A DNA stretch of 14,007 nucleotides from Mageeibacillus sp. UBA5747. GTDB lineage: Bacteria > Bacillota > Clostridia > Saccharofermentanales > UBA5734. The stretch lies in assembly GCA_002419145.1 (NCBI GenBank), contig DIFN01000072.1:8664-22670 (forward strand). The letters run 5' to 3'. Shown in pieces: positions 1 through 7,058 of this stretch (the stretch's first letter is position 1; the number at the start of each line of letters is the position of its first letter). The notes beneath the pieces are model-generated. The model did no database searches and had not been told where the DNA came from. It saw only the letters and a program-made list of their open reading frames with translations. Both the position numbers and the translations under genes were made by a program.

Positions 1-199
1 GCAACTGACCATCGAGGATTGCCTTCTGCGTGGCTGGCTGCATCCGCACGATCGCCTGGGCCCGGGCTGTGCGCACCGTTTGAGGCTTGGCACCGACGTC
101 GACCATGAGTGCCTCGCCGCGTTCATTCAGATGACTGAGACCGGGGGAGGGCGTTTGGGCAGGCTTTGCTGCATCGTGATCAGGCTTGAGTGGGGTCAT
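1..199 (-). CDS. moaC: Cyclic pyranopterin monophosphate synthase MoaC (N-terminal part, runs off the window)
   Basis: MoaC converts the MoaA product 3',8-cyclo-7,8-dihydro-GTP into cyclic pyranopterin monophosphate, in the cytoplasm. The 66 codons visible on the minus strand start with ATG at 199 and read through LSHLNERGEALMVDVGAKPQ and TVRTARAIVRM. This is the conserved MoaC opening (family pattern: L-[ST]-H-[LI]-[ND]-E-x-G-x-A-x-M-V-D-V). A purine-rich Shine-Dalgarno, AGGAAGGA, lies about 9 bases before the ATG. The first 20 or so residues are low complexity (Pro/Ala-rich), usual for MoaC N termini. The gene is last in the visible minus-strand operon, 51 bases after the moaA stop. About 90 more residues, including the catalytic C-terminal part, lie outside the window, so whether the gene is intact cannot be judged. 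Confidence 0.9.
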   Translation of the reverse strand, partial: MTPLKPDHDAAKPAQTPSPGLSHLNERGEALMVDVGAKPQTVRTARAQAIVRMQPATQKAILDGQL

Positions 200-250
200 T
201 GAACAGATTCCTTCCTGTCTGAGCATGCTCAATTACAATGAGCCGATTCG

Positions 251-1219
251 TTACCCGCCTGTATGATCCATGCTGCGGCTGGGCACCTGGTGTGTTTCAA
301 AATGATGACTGAGGGGTTTGGCCCGGATGGCCGCGGCGAGAGCCTGGGCAAGCCGGACGTCATCCGGCTGGTCCAGCCAGGGCAGCAGGTCGTATTCGTC
401 GTCCTGACCGAGGCAACCTTTGACTTGGCCATCGGCTGTGATCCGGACCCGGTTGCAAACATGGCAAAAGCGCTGGGAAATGGGCCGGATCAGGCCGATC
501 GTCCCGCGATGGCCAGGCAGGCGGTAGTCTTCGGCCGGCTGACCCGGATAGCTGTCAGCGACTCGCTCCAGCTGGGGGTAGCGCTGCAAAATCTCCGTGC
601 CAGTCACCAATTGATCAGGTGCTGCGGCCGTCTGATTCATCGGCATCAGTTCAATCAGGCGCAATGCCAGCGGCCGTTCGCGGGTCAGGTCAAACAGCTG
701 GTCCAGCTCGTCATCATTGACGCCTCGCATCAGGACGGTATTGAGCTTGACCGGATGAAGACCCGCAGCCAGGCTGGCGTCGATGCCTGCCAGTGCCCGC
801 GCAAGGGAGCCATTGCCTGTGATTTTTTCAAAACGGTCAGCCCTGAGGGAATCCAGGGAAATATTGACCCGCATCAGGCCTGCTTCTTTTAGCGCGGCAG
901 CCTTGGCAGCGAGGTCCTGGCCATTGGTGGTCATAGAGAGATCGGTGATTTCCATATGGCCCCGGATCTGGCAGATGATGTCCTCCAGATCCGGGCGCAG
1001 CAAGGGTTCGCCGCCTGTCAGACGAACTTTGTGGATGCCAAGTCCGGCCAGGACTCGGACCAGACGGTCGATCTCAGCGCCTGTCAGGATTCTGGTCTGA
1101 GCAAAAGGATCGAAACCGGCCGGACAATGCCCAGGCCGGCAGTAGATACAATTGAGGTTGCAGCGCGGGGTGAGCGAGAGCCTCAGATAGGTGATGGAAC
1201 GGCCGTATTGGTCAAGCAT
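251..1219 (-). CDS. moaA: GTP 3',8-cyclase MoaA (radical SAM)
   Basis: MoaA uses a radical SAM cluster to cyclise GTP to 3',8-cyclo-7,8-dihydro-GTP, the first step of molybdopterin synthesis. With the ATG at 1219 the protein has 322 residues, normal for the family. The radical SAM motif is C20-x3-C24-x2-C27 in TPRCNLNCIYC. A SAM-binding LTGGEPLLRPDL follows. The C-terminal second cluster is C252, C255 and C269 in FCHVCNRVRITADGQVKGCL, with family spacing. The protein ends in Gly-Gly (SMDHTGG), the conserved MoaA tail needed for catalysis. An in-frame GTG at 1231 would add four residues, but MLDQYGRSITYLRLS matches the usual MoaA N terminus, so the ATG is chosen. That ATG overlaps the stop of the upstream moeA fusion gene by 8 bases, which suggests translational coupling; no strong Shine-Dalgarno is seen. 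Confidence 0.95.
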   Translation of the reverse strand: MLDQYGRSITYLRLSLTPRCNLNCIYCRPGHCPAGFDPFAQTRILTGAEIDRLVRVLAGLGIHKVRLTGGEPLLRPDLEDIICQIRGHMEITDLSMTTNGQDLAAKAAALKEAGLMRVNISLDSLRADRFEKITGNGSLARALAGIDASLAAGLHPVKLNTVLMRGVNDDELDQLFDLTRERPLALRLIELMPMNQTAAAPDQLVTGTEILQRYPQLERVADSYPGQPAEDYRLPGHRGTIGLIRPISQRFCHVCNRVRITADGQVKGCLGQDDEYDLLPWLDQPDDVRLAQALAAAIRAKPLSHHFETHQVPSRSMDHTGG

Positions 1220-3119
1220 GGTTGAGCACACGCCCGATCTGGTCGATCCGGTAACCGCCGAGCCGGTCCAGGCGGTCCCGGAATGCGGGGGAACGCAGGA
1301 TGGCCAGGAAACGCTGGACGGCGGGCGTTTCGAAGGCAGATGCCAGGATCAGGAAATCATACCGTTCCTCGGCGACCGGGATGAAATCGAGGCCGAAAAT
1401 CCGGGCTGCAGCCAGGATGCCAAGACCAGCATCGGCGCTGCCGCTTTTGATCTGGGCCGCTACCGCCGTATGGGTCAGCTCCTCACGCGTGTAGCCGTTA
1501 ATCTGGTTTGGTTCCAGCCCGAGCTGGCGCAGCTGATAATCCAGCAACAGACGCGTGCCAGCCCCTTTCTGGCGGTTGACATAGCGGATGCCCAGACGGG
1601 CTAGATCAGCCAGGCCTGAAAGTCGTGCAGGATTCCCGGCGGCCACCATCAGCCCCTGCTGGCGATAGACACCCTCAACCAGAACAACCTCACCCGGTTG
1701 GAAATTTTTCGCCACGGCCGGCACATTGTACTCGCCGCTGGCTTCATCCAGCAGATGGATGCCCGCAAGGTGGGCTTCACCACGGCGCAGAGCCAAAAGG
1801 CCGCCAAAGCTGCCGACATGGGAGGATTTGAGCTCGATGGTGGAAGCAGGTTCACGTGCCAGCAGGTCCATACATTCGTCGAGCAGCGGATCGTGGCTGC
1901 CGATCACGCTCAGCGTCTGGGCGATGGCGCTCAGCGGACGCAGCAACTGGATCTCAACCGTGTCTCCTGATTCATAACCTTCACAGTCCTGAGGCACCAC
2001 CAGCCAGCCATCGGCCTTGAGAAAACTCGAAACCAGACCGGCGCCGCGCTCGAGTGGAATCGCAGCATAGCGGCCATTGACCCGGCTGAGGCGGACCCGG
2101 ATGTATTCCTGGTATTTGAGCGAGGATATCAGCCGACGGGACAAATGGGCTGAGACTGTTGGGCGGACGGGTATTTCCAGCCGAAAAATCTGACGCAGCA
2201 AAGGCGCGACGATTTCCTCAAGCACGACCAGCCCGGAGACCGGGTAACCCGGCAGACCGATCACCGGCACAGACCCGATTCGGCCCAGAATGGCTGGCTT
2301 GCCAGGGCGGATGGCCAGGCCATGGCAGAAAACGTCGCCCAGGCTTGTAATCGCCTGGGTGGTGTAATCGTCGCGGCCTGCAGATGAACCAGCCAGGACC
2401 AGCACCAGATCCGAACGGGCAGCCGCCGCCTGGACCGCCTGCCGCAAGGCATCGAGCCGGTCTGGGATGATCGCAGTTGTTTCGACCAGCGCTCCCCAGG
2501 TTTTCAGCAGGCTGCCAAAAAGCGTCGAATTAAACTCGGCGATTTGACCGGGCTGGAGGTCGCTGCCTGGAGCGACAATCTCATCGCCAGTTGGAATCAA
2601 GGTCACCGTTGGCTGGCGCAAAACAGGCACGGTCAGGACACCTCCGGCAACAAGCGTGCCGAGAGCCCCGGGTGTCAAGGGCGAGTAGCTCGGCAGCAGC
2701 ATGTCCCCGGCTGAGAAATCTTCGCCGATCTGGCGAATGTGCTGCCAGGGCGTGGCCGGGGCCAGCAGCTGGATGTGATCATCACGGTGGATGATTTCCT
2801 CCACCATGACGACCGCATCGCAGCCGTCCGGCAGCGGATCGCCGGTGTCAACCACCGTGTATTGGTCGCAAGTCAGTGCTACAGGCTCGAGATCGCTGGC
2901 GCCAAAGGTGTCGGAGGCAAGAAGGGCGATGCCATCCATGGCACAAGACAGATAGTGTGGCACATTCAGCCGGGCATAAAGAGCCTCGGCAGTGATCCGG
3001 CCTGCCGCCTGGGTCACCGGGATTTGCTCGGCCGCAGCGGTTGGCTGTGTGCCAAAGACAGGCAGATAGATGTTTAATGCTTCCTGAAGCGGTGTGTTTT
3101 TCAGATAGGTTTGTTCCAA
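1212..3119 (-). CDS. moeA: MoeA-type molybdopterin molybdenumtransferase fused to a C-terminal PBP-like domain
   Basis: This 635-residue protein has two parts. Residues 1 to about 400 are a MoeA domain, which inserts molybdate (or tungstate) into adenylylated molybdopterin. Landmarks are CAMDGIALLASD (59-70), DGCDAVVMVEE (98-108), TLIPTGDEIVAPG (173-185), AGSSAGRDDY (243-252), IRPGKPAILG (270-279) and IGLPGYPVSG (287-296). The usual SGG ahead of S-x-G is LAG here. Residues about 401-630 resemble the PBP-like domain (PF12727 type) found behind MoeA in clostridia and archaea: HVGSFGGLLALRRGEAHLAG, RQKGAGTRLLLDYQL and IKSGSADAGLG. No signal peptide is present, so the binding domain is cytoplasmic; it may sense or deliver an oxyanion or cofactor (inference). 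The start is TTG at 3119, chosen because AAGGAGG stands 6 bases upstream. It overlaps the preceding moeA by 19 bases. A second moeA paralogue next door suggests divided roles. Confidence 0.9.
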   Translation of the reverse strand: MEQTYLKNTPLQEALNIYLPVFGTQPTAAAEQIPVTQAAGRITAEALYARLNVPHYLSCAMDGIALLASDTFGASDLEPVALTCDQYTVVDTGDPLPDGCDAVVMVEEIIHRDDHIQLLAPATPWQHIRQIGEDFSAGDMLLPSYSPLTPGALGTLVAGGVLTVPVLRQPTVTLIPTGDEIVAPGSDLQPGQIAEFNSTLFGSLLKTWGALVETTAIIPDRLDALRQAVQAAAARSDLVLVLAGSSAGRDDYTTQAITSLGDVFCHGLAIRPGKPAILGRIGSVPVIGLPGYPVSGLVVLEEIVAPLLRQIFRLEIPVRPTVSAHLSRRLISSLKYQEYIRVRLSRVNGRYAAIPLERGAGLVSSFLKADGWLVVPQDCEGYESGDTVEIQLLRPLSAIAQTLSVIGSHDPLLDECMDLLAREPASTIELKSSHVGSFGGLLALRRGEAHLAGIHLLDEASGEYNVPAVAKNFQPGEVVLVEGVYRQQGLMVAAGNPARLSGLADLARLGIRYVNRQKGAGTRLLLDYQLRQLGLEPNQINGYTREELTHTAVAAQIKSGSADAGLGILAAARIFGLDFIPVAEERYDFLILASAFETPAVQRFLAILRSPAFRDRLDRLGGYRIDQIGRVLNHA

Positions 3120-4453
3120 GATGGTCCTCCTTCCTGGAGCAAGGTCACATCGACCTCACAGCCGGCCTCTAGCCCCTCGCTGTCGCGGGCGATGACCAGA
3201 TAGCCATCGCTGGTCGAAAGCTGCGTGATCAGGCCTGAGCGGGTCGGCAAGGGCTCAGCCAGCCAGGCGACCGACTGGCCGGCGTCAGAAATGTCGGCAG
3301 GCATCAGGCGGACGAGGACAAATTCCTCACGGCCGTGGTTGGAGGGAATCCGGCTGGTAATCCGAGCCTGGACTTTTGTCCGCTGGACTGGAGTCCTGCT
3401 GCCAAGGACCGCGAGCAAGGGCAGCACCAGCTGCTCGAACATGAACCAGGCAGCAACCGGATGTCCTGGCAGACCAATCACGAGTTTGCCCTGGCAGATC
3501 CCGGCCACTGTTGGCTTGCCGGGTTTGACAGCCAGTCCGTGCAAGAGCACGCCAGGCTGGCCGGCAGCAGCGATCGCGCGCTCGACATAATCACGGACTC
3601 CGGCTGAACTGCCGCCGGAGATCAAAACCAGGTCGGTCTGATCCAGGGCGTGTTGAAGTGTGGTAGCCAGATCCTCGAACTGGTCGTGCACAATGCCAAA
3701 CTCGACCGGCAGCCCGTGAGCTTCCCGGACGGCTGCAGCCAGCATGGGGCCATTAACATCAAAAACGGTGCCAGGCGGAACATTTTCCGGACCGGTCGCA
3801 GCGTGTGCGCCATTTGCAAGATGGTCTGGTCGTGCACAACCAGCTGCCACCAGTTCATCGCCTGTGGAAAGGATTCCCACTCGTACTTGGGGCATGACAC
3901 GGACCTGGCTCAGGCCCAGGGCGGCCAGAACACCGATCTCCTGGGATTTCAGGCAACGACCGGCAGACAGGACGACCTGGCCGGTCCGGGTGTCATCCCC
4001 GCGCCGAGTCACGTGGCTGCCTGGCGCCACACTGCGTGTCACCAGCCGCGTTTCATCATCGATCTGTTCGACATCCTCGATCATGACCATGGCATCGGCT
4101 CCAGGCGGCAGCATACCGCCGGTGGCCACGCCGAAGCAGGCGCCGGCAGCCAGCGGTTGTGTAGCCACCTGGCCCATCGCGACCTCACCAGCCCAATTTA
4201 ATATGGCCGGCAAGGCTTCGCTGGCACCAAACGTATCAGCAGCCCGGACTGCCAGGCCATCGACTTGCGAACGGTCAAAAGAGGGGACATCAAAGGGTGC
4301 GACTATAGCCTCGGCCAGAATTCGTCCGCAGGCTTGGGCCAGACTGACTGTTTCACCAGGAGCCGCAACCGTTGTGTGTCGCTCAGATACAAGTCGCTCC
4401 AGCTCATCTAAAAGCAACGTCCGGGCTTTGTCTAACGTCAGAACCTTTAACAT
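3101..4453 (-). CDS. moeA: Molybdopterin molybdenumtransferase MoeA
   Basis: MoeA catalyses insertion of the metal oxyanion into MPT-AMP made by Mog, giving active cofactor. From the ATG at 4453 the protein is 450 residues, slightly above the usual 390-420. Family landmarks are RSQVDGLAVRAADT (61-74), ATGGMLPPGADAMVMIED (110-127), GILSTGDEL (193-201), ISGGSSAGVRDYVERA (278-293), VKPGKP (309-314) and GLPGHPVA (327-334), followed by the C-terminal MoeA barrel. A stretch of about 15 extra residues (around 208-226, rich in Gly, Ala and His) lies between TGDEL and DVNGPML. A TTG at 4504 would extend the reading frame by 17 residues, but it directly follows a stop and has a poorly spaced Shine-Dalgarno. 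MLKVLTLDKARTLLLDEL is a typical MoeA opening. It is the first gene of the cofactor operon and lies behind a structured leader. Confidence 0.93.
   Translation of the reverse strand: MLKVLTLDKARTLLLDELERLVSERHTTVAAPGETVSLAQACGRILAEAIVAPFDVPSFDRSQVDGLAVRAADTFGASEALPAILNWAGEVAMGQVATQPLAAGACFGVATGGMLPPGADAMVMIEDVEQIDDETRLVTRSVAPGSHVTRRGDDTRTGQVVLSAGRCLKSQEIGVLAALGLSQVRVMPQVRVGILSTGDELVAAGCARPDHLANGAHAATGPENVPPGTVFDVNGPMLAAAVREAHGLPVEFGIVHDQFEDLATTLQHALDQTDLVLISGGSSAGVRDYVERAIAAAGQPGVLLHGLAVKPGKPTVAGICQGKLVIGLPGHPVAAWFMFEQLVLPLLAVLGSRTPVQRTKVQARITSRIPSNHGREEFVLVRLMPADISDAGQSVAWLAEPLPTRSGLITQLSTSDGYLVIARDSEGLEAGCEVDVTLLQEGGPSWNKPI
3126..3132 (-). promoter_or_regulatory. Shine-Dalgarno AAGGAGG deciding the TTG start of the moeA-PBP gene
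   Basis: The minus strand reads AAGGAGG, then 6 bases, then TTG at 3119. No in-frame ATG lies near, so this site supports the TTG start. The site sits inside the last codons of the upstream moeA, so ribosomes finishing moeA could start the next gene directly. Confidence 0.8.
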
Positions 4454-4512
4454 GGCCGTACAAATGACCCGAACAGGATCGGCGTCATCATCTGGCGGCA
4501 GCAATCAAACAA
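4447..4512 (-). CDS. Possible 21-residue leader peptide overlapping the moeA start
   Basis: On the minus strand a TTG at 4512 opens a 21-codon ORF (MFDCCRQMMTPILFGSFVRP plus a final Cys). Its stop overlaps the moeA ATG in the sequence ATGTTAA. The AAAAGGAG at 4521-4528 is 8 bases from this TTG, the best spacing in the leader, whereas moeA itself has no good Shine-Dalgarno. The ORF may feed ribosomes into moeA by coupling. No known family is recognised. It may be chance; the alternative is that moeA starts at TTG 4504 with a wide 16-base spacing. Confidence 0.3.
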   Translation of the reverse strand: MFDCCRQMMTPILFGSFVRPC

Positions 4513-4514
4513 GA

Positions 4515-4602
4515 TCCAAGCTCCTTTTCACAGGGGAAGGCGAGCTCTTTTTACGAACAGGCCCCGGCCGGTCCGCATGTCCCCTCAAGGGATTTAGCTG
4601 GA
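4515..4602 (-). ncRNA. Candidate Moco/Tuco-type riboswitch in the moeA operon leader
   Basis: The minus-strand leader between the promoter and moeA folds into nested helices. P1 pairs UCCAGCU (4596-4602) with AGCUUGGA (4515-4522), with one bulged U. P2 pairs AGGGGA (4580-4585) with UCCCCU (4532-4537). An inner hairpin has GGC/GCC and GUUC/GAGC closing a GUAAAAA loop. The 3' part, CGCCUUCCCC then GAAAAGG, resembles the 3' part of the E. coli moaA Moco RNA as I remember it (CGCCUCCC then GGAAAGG), with the GGC...GCC hairpin in the same place. The segment between P2 and the hairpin is only about 15 bases, so the long P3 arm is missing, as reported for the tungsten-cofactor (Tuco) variants. The P1 3' arm overlaps the AAAAGGAG Shine-Dalgarno, which suggests control of translation. 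This is judged by eye only, without a covariance search. Confidence 0.5.
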
Positions 4603-4630
4603 CAGACTCGAAGTTGGTATGCAATAGTAG

Positions 4631-4659
4631 ATTATAGCGAAAAAAACGGCTGGCCGGAA
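4631..4659 (-). promoter_or_regulatory. Promoter of the moeA-moeA/PBP-moaA-moaC operon
   Basis: A perfect -10 box TATAAT is read on the minus strand at 4631-4636. The hexamer 17 bases upstream (4654-4659) is TTCCGG, a poor -35, so the promoter may need an activator or depend mainly on its -10. Transcription would begin near 4624, just before the leader structure. The -35 position lies inside the inverted repeats described at 4645-4690. Confidence 0.6.
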
Positions 4660-4690
4660 CCGTTTACAGATACTTCCGGCTTGCTTTTTT
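4645..4690 (+). terminator. Overlapping hairpins with U-tract upstream of mog (possible attenuator)
   Basis: On the plus strand GCCGGAA (4653-4659) pairs with TTCCGGC (4674-4680) around a 14-base loop and is followed by TTGCTTTTTT, the form of an intrinsic terminator. A second stem, AAACGG (4644-4649) with CCGTTT (4660-4665), uses the loop of the first, so the two cannot form as simple hairpins together. The same AAACGG/CCGTTT repeat read on the minus strand is followed by a T-tract. The mog ATG lies 22 bases after the U-tract. If the mog promoter is upstream of 4644, this would act as an attenuator; I could not place a convincing plus-strand promoter. Confidence 0.4.
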
Positions 4691-4712
4691 GCCTTTTGAA
4701 TCTGGAGTCAGC

Positions 4713-5207
4713 ATGTCTTTGTACCGGATTGCCATTTTAACCGCCAGCGACCAAGGTGCAGCCGGCTTGCGCGAGGACCGCAGCGGTCCCGTGATTGCTG
4801 ATGCGCTCGCAGCCGTCGGGGAAATCGTTACCACCGCCATCGTCGCCGATGACCGGTCAGCACTGGCAGAACAGCTGCGCCAGTGGGCTGACAGCGAGGG
4901 TGTTGACCTGATCCTCACTACCGGAGGGACCGGCCTTTCGCCGCGTGACATCACCCCGGAGGCGACGCTCGATGTGGCTGAACGTCTGGTGCCCGGCATC
5001 CCGGAAGCCATGCGAGCCTATAGCCTGACCATCACCAACCGGGCCATGCTGTCACGAGCTGTAGCCGTGACTCGCGGCCGCACCCTGATTATCAACCTGC
5101 CGGGCAGCCCGCGTGCTGTCAGTGAATGTCTCGAGGTCATCGTGCCTGTCCTGCCGCATGCCCTGGGGATCCTGACCGCTCGCGAGGGTGAGTGCGCCCG
5201 GCCCTGA
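4713..5207 (+). CDS. mog: Molybdopterin adenylyltransferase (MogA/MoaB family)
   Basis: This enzyme adenylylates molybdopterin with ATP, giving the MPT-AMP that MoeA uses for metal insertion. The 164-residue protein matches the family length. It begins YRIAILTASDQGAAG, has the MPT-binding loop LILTTGGTGLSPRDITPEAT (66-85), then PGIPEAMRAYSL and the conserved INLPGSPRAVSECLE (127-141). The ATG at 4713 is preceded by GGAG at 5 bases. An in-frame TTG at 4689 falls in the U-tract and would add 8 unconserved residues, so it is rejected. Mog is divergent from the moeA operon and probably co-transcribed with the exonuclease gene 10 bases downstream. Family members named MogA and MoaB are hard to separate by sequence; the function is the same. 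Confidence 0.9.
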   Translation: MSLYRIAILTASDQGAAGLREDRSGPVIADALAAVGEIVTTAIVADDRSALAEQLRQWADSEGVDLILTTGGTGLSPRDITPEATLDVAERLVPGIPEAMRAYSLTITNRAMLSRAVAVTRGRTLIINLPGSPRAVSECLEVIVPVLPHALGILTAREGECARP

Positions 5208-5217
5208 AAGGACACGC

Positions 5218-6117
5218 ATGCACTACATTGTCTTTGACCTCGAATGGAACATCGCCAGCAGGGCTACGCCGGTTGATGCCCAAACCCAGGCAGCCATGCC
5301 TTTTGAAATCATTGAGATTGGTGCTGTCAAACTGGATGAGCACTACGAAATCGTGGGTGAATTCACCACCCATGTGCGGCCGAAAATCTATAAAGTCCTG
5401 AGCAGCCATATCGCTGCAGTCACCCACCGTTTCCAGCAGAGCCTGAAATTTGGCTTGCCTTTTCCCGAGGCGGCGCAGGAATTTTTCAAGTGGATCCAGA
5501 CCACCGGCGACGACTATGCCTTCTGTATCTGGAGCGAGAGCGACCCCGCTGTCCTGCGCTCCAACCTCGCTTTCCATGGCCTGCCGGACAGCCTGCCCTT
5601 GCAATGCCTCGATGTCCAGCATGTCTTCGATGACATTGTCGAGCAATCTGGTCAACAACGCAGCATCGAATACGCGGTCGATTTTTTGCGCCTGCCTAAA
5701 ACCGAACCTTTTCACCAGGCTGTCAAGGATGCCTGGTACACAGGTCGCATCCTGCAGGAGACCGCCCGGATCGCTGCCGATGAACAGAACCTGACCGACT
5801 TGCTCGGTGTCTACGCCTATGATCCCAACCTCAACCGTTCCACCAAAATCAGCCTTGAGCCAGAGGTCAGCCACGAGGCCATCCTGTACCGACTGGTCAG
5901 CAGCAATCTGACTTGTCCGGCTTGTGAAACCGGCTTGCAAACGGTAGTCGACTGGCAGCGCCAGGGCAATCGGGCAGATGCCCGCTTTGTCTGCGCGGAT
6001 CACGGTCCGGTTGTGGGTAAAGCCCGCTTCCGCACCAAGGAGAAACACGTGCTGACCGACCTGGTTCTGCGCCTGGAAAAAGGCCGCCAGAGCCGGGCCA
6101 GTGAGGATGCGACATGA
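5218..6117 (+). CDS. DEDDh 3'-5' exonuclease (KapD/RNase T-like) with C-terminal zinc-finger-like motif
   Basis: The protein has 299 residues. The N-terminal 180 form a DnaQ-like exonuclease of the DEDDh type: YIVFDLEWN carries D7 and E9, FCIWSESDPAVL carries D109, and FHQAVKDAWYTGRIL carries H166 and D171 in the H-x4-D motif. These bind two metal ions for hydrolysis of a nucleic acid 3' end. The long DLEWN form resembles KapD and ERI-1-like exonucleases, so RNA is a likely substrate, but that is inference. Residues 200-299 are an accessory region with C233-x2-C236 and C259-x2-H262, a possible zinc site. The ATG at 5218 follows AAAGGA, which overlaps the mog stop; an upstream in-frame start at 5188 would overlap mog and precede the conserved YIVFDLEW by 11 unconserved residues. 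Codon use is like its neighbours. Confidence 0.82.
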   Translation: MHYIVFDLEWNIASRATPVDAQTQAAMPFEIIEIGAVKLDEHYEIVGEFTTHVRPKIYKVLSSHIAAVTHRFQQSLKFGLPFPEAAQEFFKWIQTTGDDYAFCIWSESDPAVLRSNLAFHGLPDSLPLQCLDVQHVFDDIVEQSGQQRSIEYAVDFLRLPKTEPFHQAVKDAWYTGRILQETARIAADEQNLTDLLGVYAYDPNLNRSTKISLEPEVSHEAILYRLVSSNLTCPACETGLQTVVDWQRQGNRADARFVCADHGPVVGKARFRTKEKHVLTDLVLRLEKGRQSRASEDAT

Positions 6118-7058
6118 GTGTTTTCTGGTTTGCCTTCAACGGCATCGCTCCGCTGATCCTGCTCGTCCTCCTGGGCTTTTTCCTGAAGCAGATAAAACTG
6201 ATCGACCAGACCATGATCGACCAGACGACCAGCTTTTTGTTCAAGGTTGCTTTCCCGGTTTCCCTGTTCAATTCGATCAATAAAATCGAAATCAGAGACT
6301 ACTTCAACCCGAGCCTGTTCATTTTTGCCATCGGCACCATCGTCGGCATTGTGGTGCTCCTGATGCTGATCCTGCCGCGCTTTGTCACAGGCAACAAACA
6401 ACGTGGCGCCATGATCCAGGGTATCTACCGCGGCAATTACCTGCTCCTGGGCTACCCACTGGCTCAGAATCTGTTCGGCGAATCCGGTGTCGGCCCGACG
6501 GCCATGCTGTTGCCGATGGTCATTTTCACTTACAACGTCCTGGCTGTTTTTGTCCTCGAGTATTACCGCGGCGAAGAAACCAAGGTCAACTACTTGAAAG
6601 TCCTGATCGGACTGGTGAAAAACCCCCTGATTATCGGCGCGATTATCGGCGCAGTGTTCTCCTGGTCCCCTTGGACCTTACCTGTGTTTCTCTCCCGCGC
6701 GGTTGATGATGTCGGCAAAATTGCCAACCCGATGGCCTTGATTATGCTCGGTGGCCAGTTCAGCTGGAACCGCCTGGAAGGACGCATCTCGCTCCTGGCC
6801 TGGGCGATTTCTCTGCGCGAATTCATTATTCCGACTCTGACGACCCTGGCAGCGGTCGCACTGGGTTTTCGCGGCCCGGAACTGGGTGCCCTGTTCATCC
6901 TGTTTGCCTCGCCGACGGCCGTGACCAGTTTCATCATGGCCAAGACGATGAACAGCGACAGCGACCTGGCCAGCCAGATCGTCCTGGGCACAACCTTGAT
7001 CTCCGGATTTTCCCTTTTCCTGGGCGTATACACCCTCAGAACCTTGGCCTTGATTTGA
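6114..7058 (+). CDS. AEC family permease (auxin efflux carrier-like transporter)
   Basis: This 314-residue membrane protein has the alternating hydrophobic segments of the AEC family (PF03547), about ten by eye, in two halves. Examples are GIAPLILLVLLGFFLKQIKL near the N terminus, FIFAIGTIVGIVVLLMLIL (about 63-81) and ALFILFASPTAVTSFIMAKT in the second half. Family landmarks are the N-terminal LGFFLKQ, an asparagine-containing RGNYLLLGYPLAQNLFG, and the C-terminal SPTAVTSF. Bacterial members export or import small organic anions such as malate or lactate; the substrate here is unknown. The ATG at 6114 overlaps the exonuclease stop by 4 bases (ATGA), so translation is coupled. No terminator was seen behind it; the gcv promoter lies over its last codons. 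Confidence 0.85.
   Translation: MSVFWFAFNGIAPLILLVLLGFFLKQIKLIDQTMIDQTTSFLFKVAFPVSLFNSINKIEIRDYFNPSLFIFAIGTIVGIVVLLMLILPRFVTGNKQRGAMIQGIYRGNYLLLGYPLAQNLFGESGVGPTAMLLPMVIFTYNVLAVFVLEYYRGEETKVNYLKVLIGLVKNPLIIGAIIGAVFSWSPWTLPVFLSRAVDDVGKIANPMALIMLGGQFSWNRLEGRISLLAWAISLREFIIPTLTTLAAVALGFRGPELGALFILFASPTAVTSFIMAKTMNSDSDLASQIVLGTTLISGFSLFLGVYTLRTLALI

Noticed and set aside
3744..4637. A long plus-strand open frame of 297 codons opposite moeA
   Set aside because: It is antisense to a clear moeA gene, its translation is low complexity (Ser/Arg/Thr/Ala-rich) with no family motif, and it crosses the leader and promoter region. It is a by-product of GC-rich codon use.
5137..6048. A 303-codon minus-strand frame opposite the exonuclease gene
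   Set aside because: The plus-strand frame has all DEDDh exonuclease motifs, a ribosome binding site and operon spacing. The minus frame has no recognisable motif.
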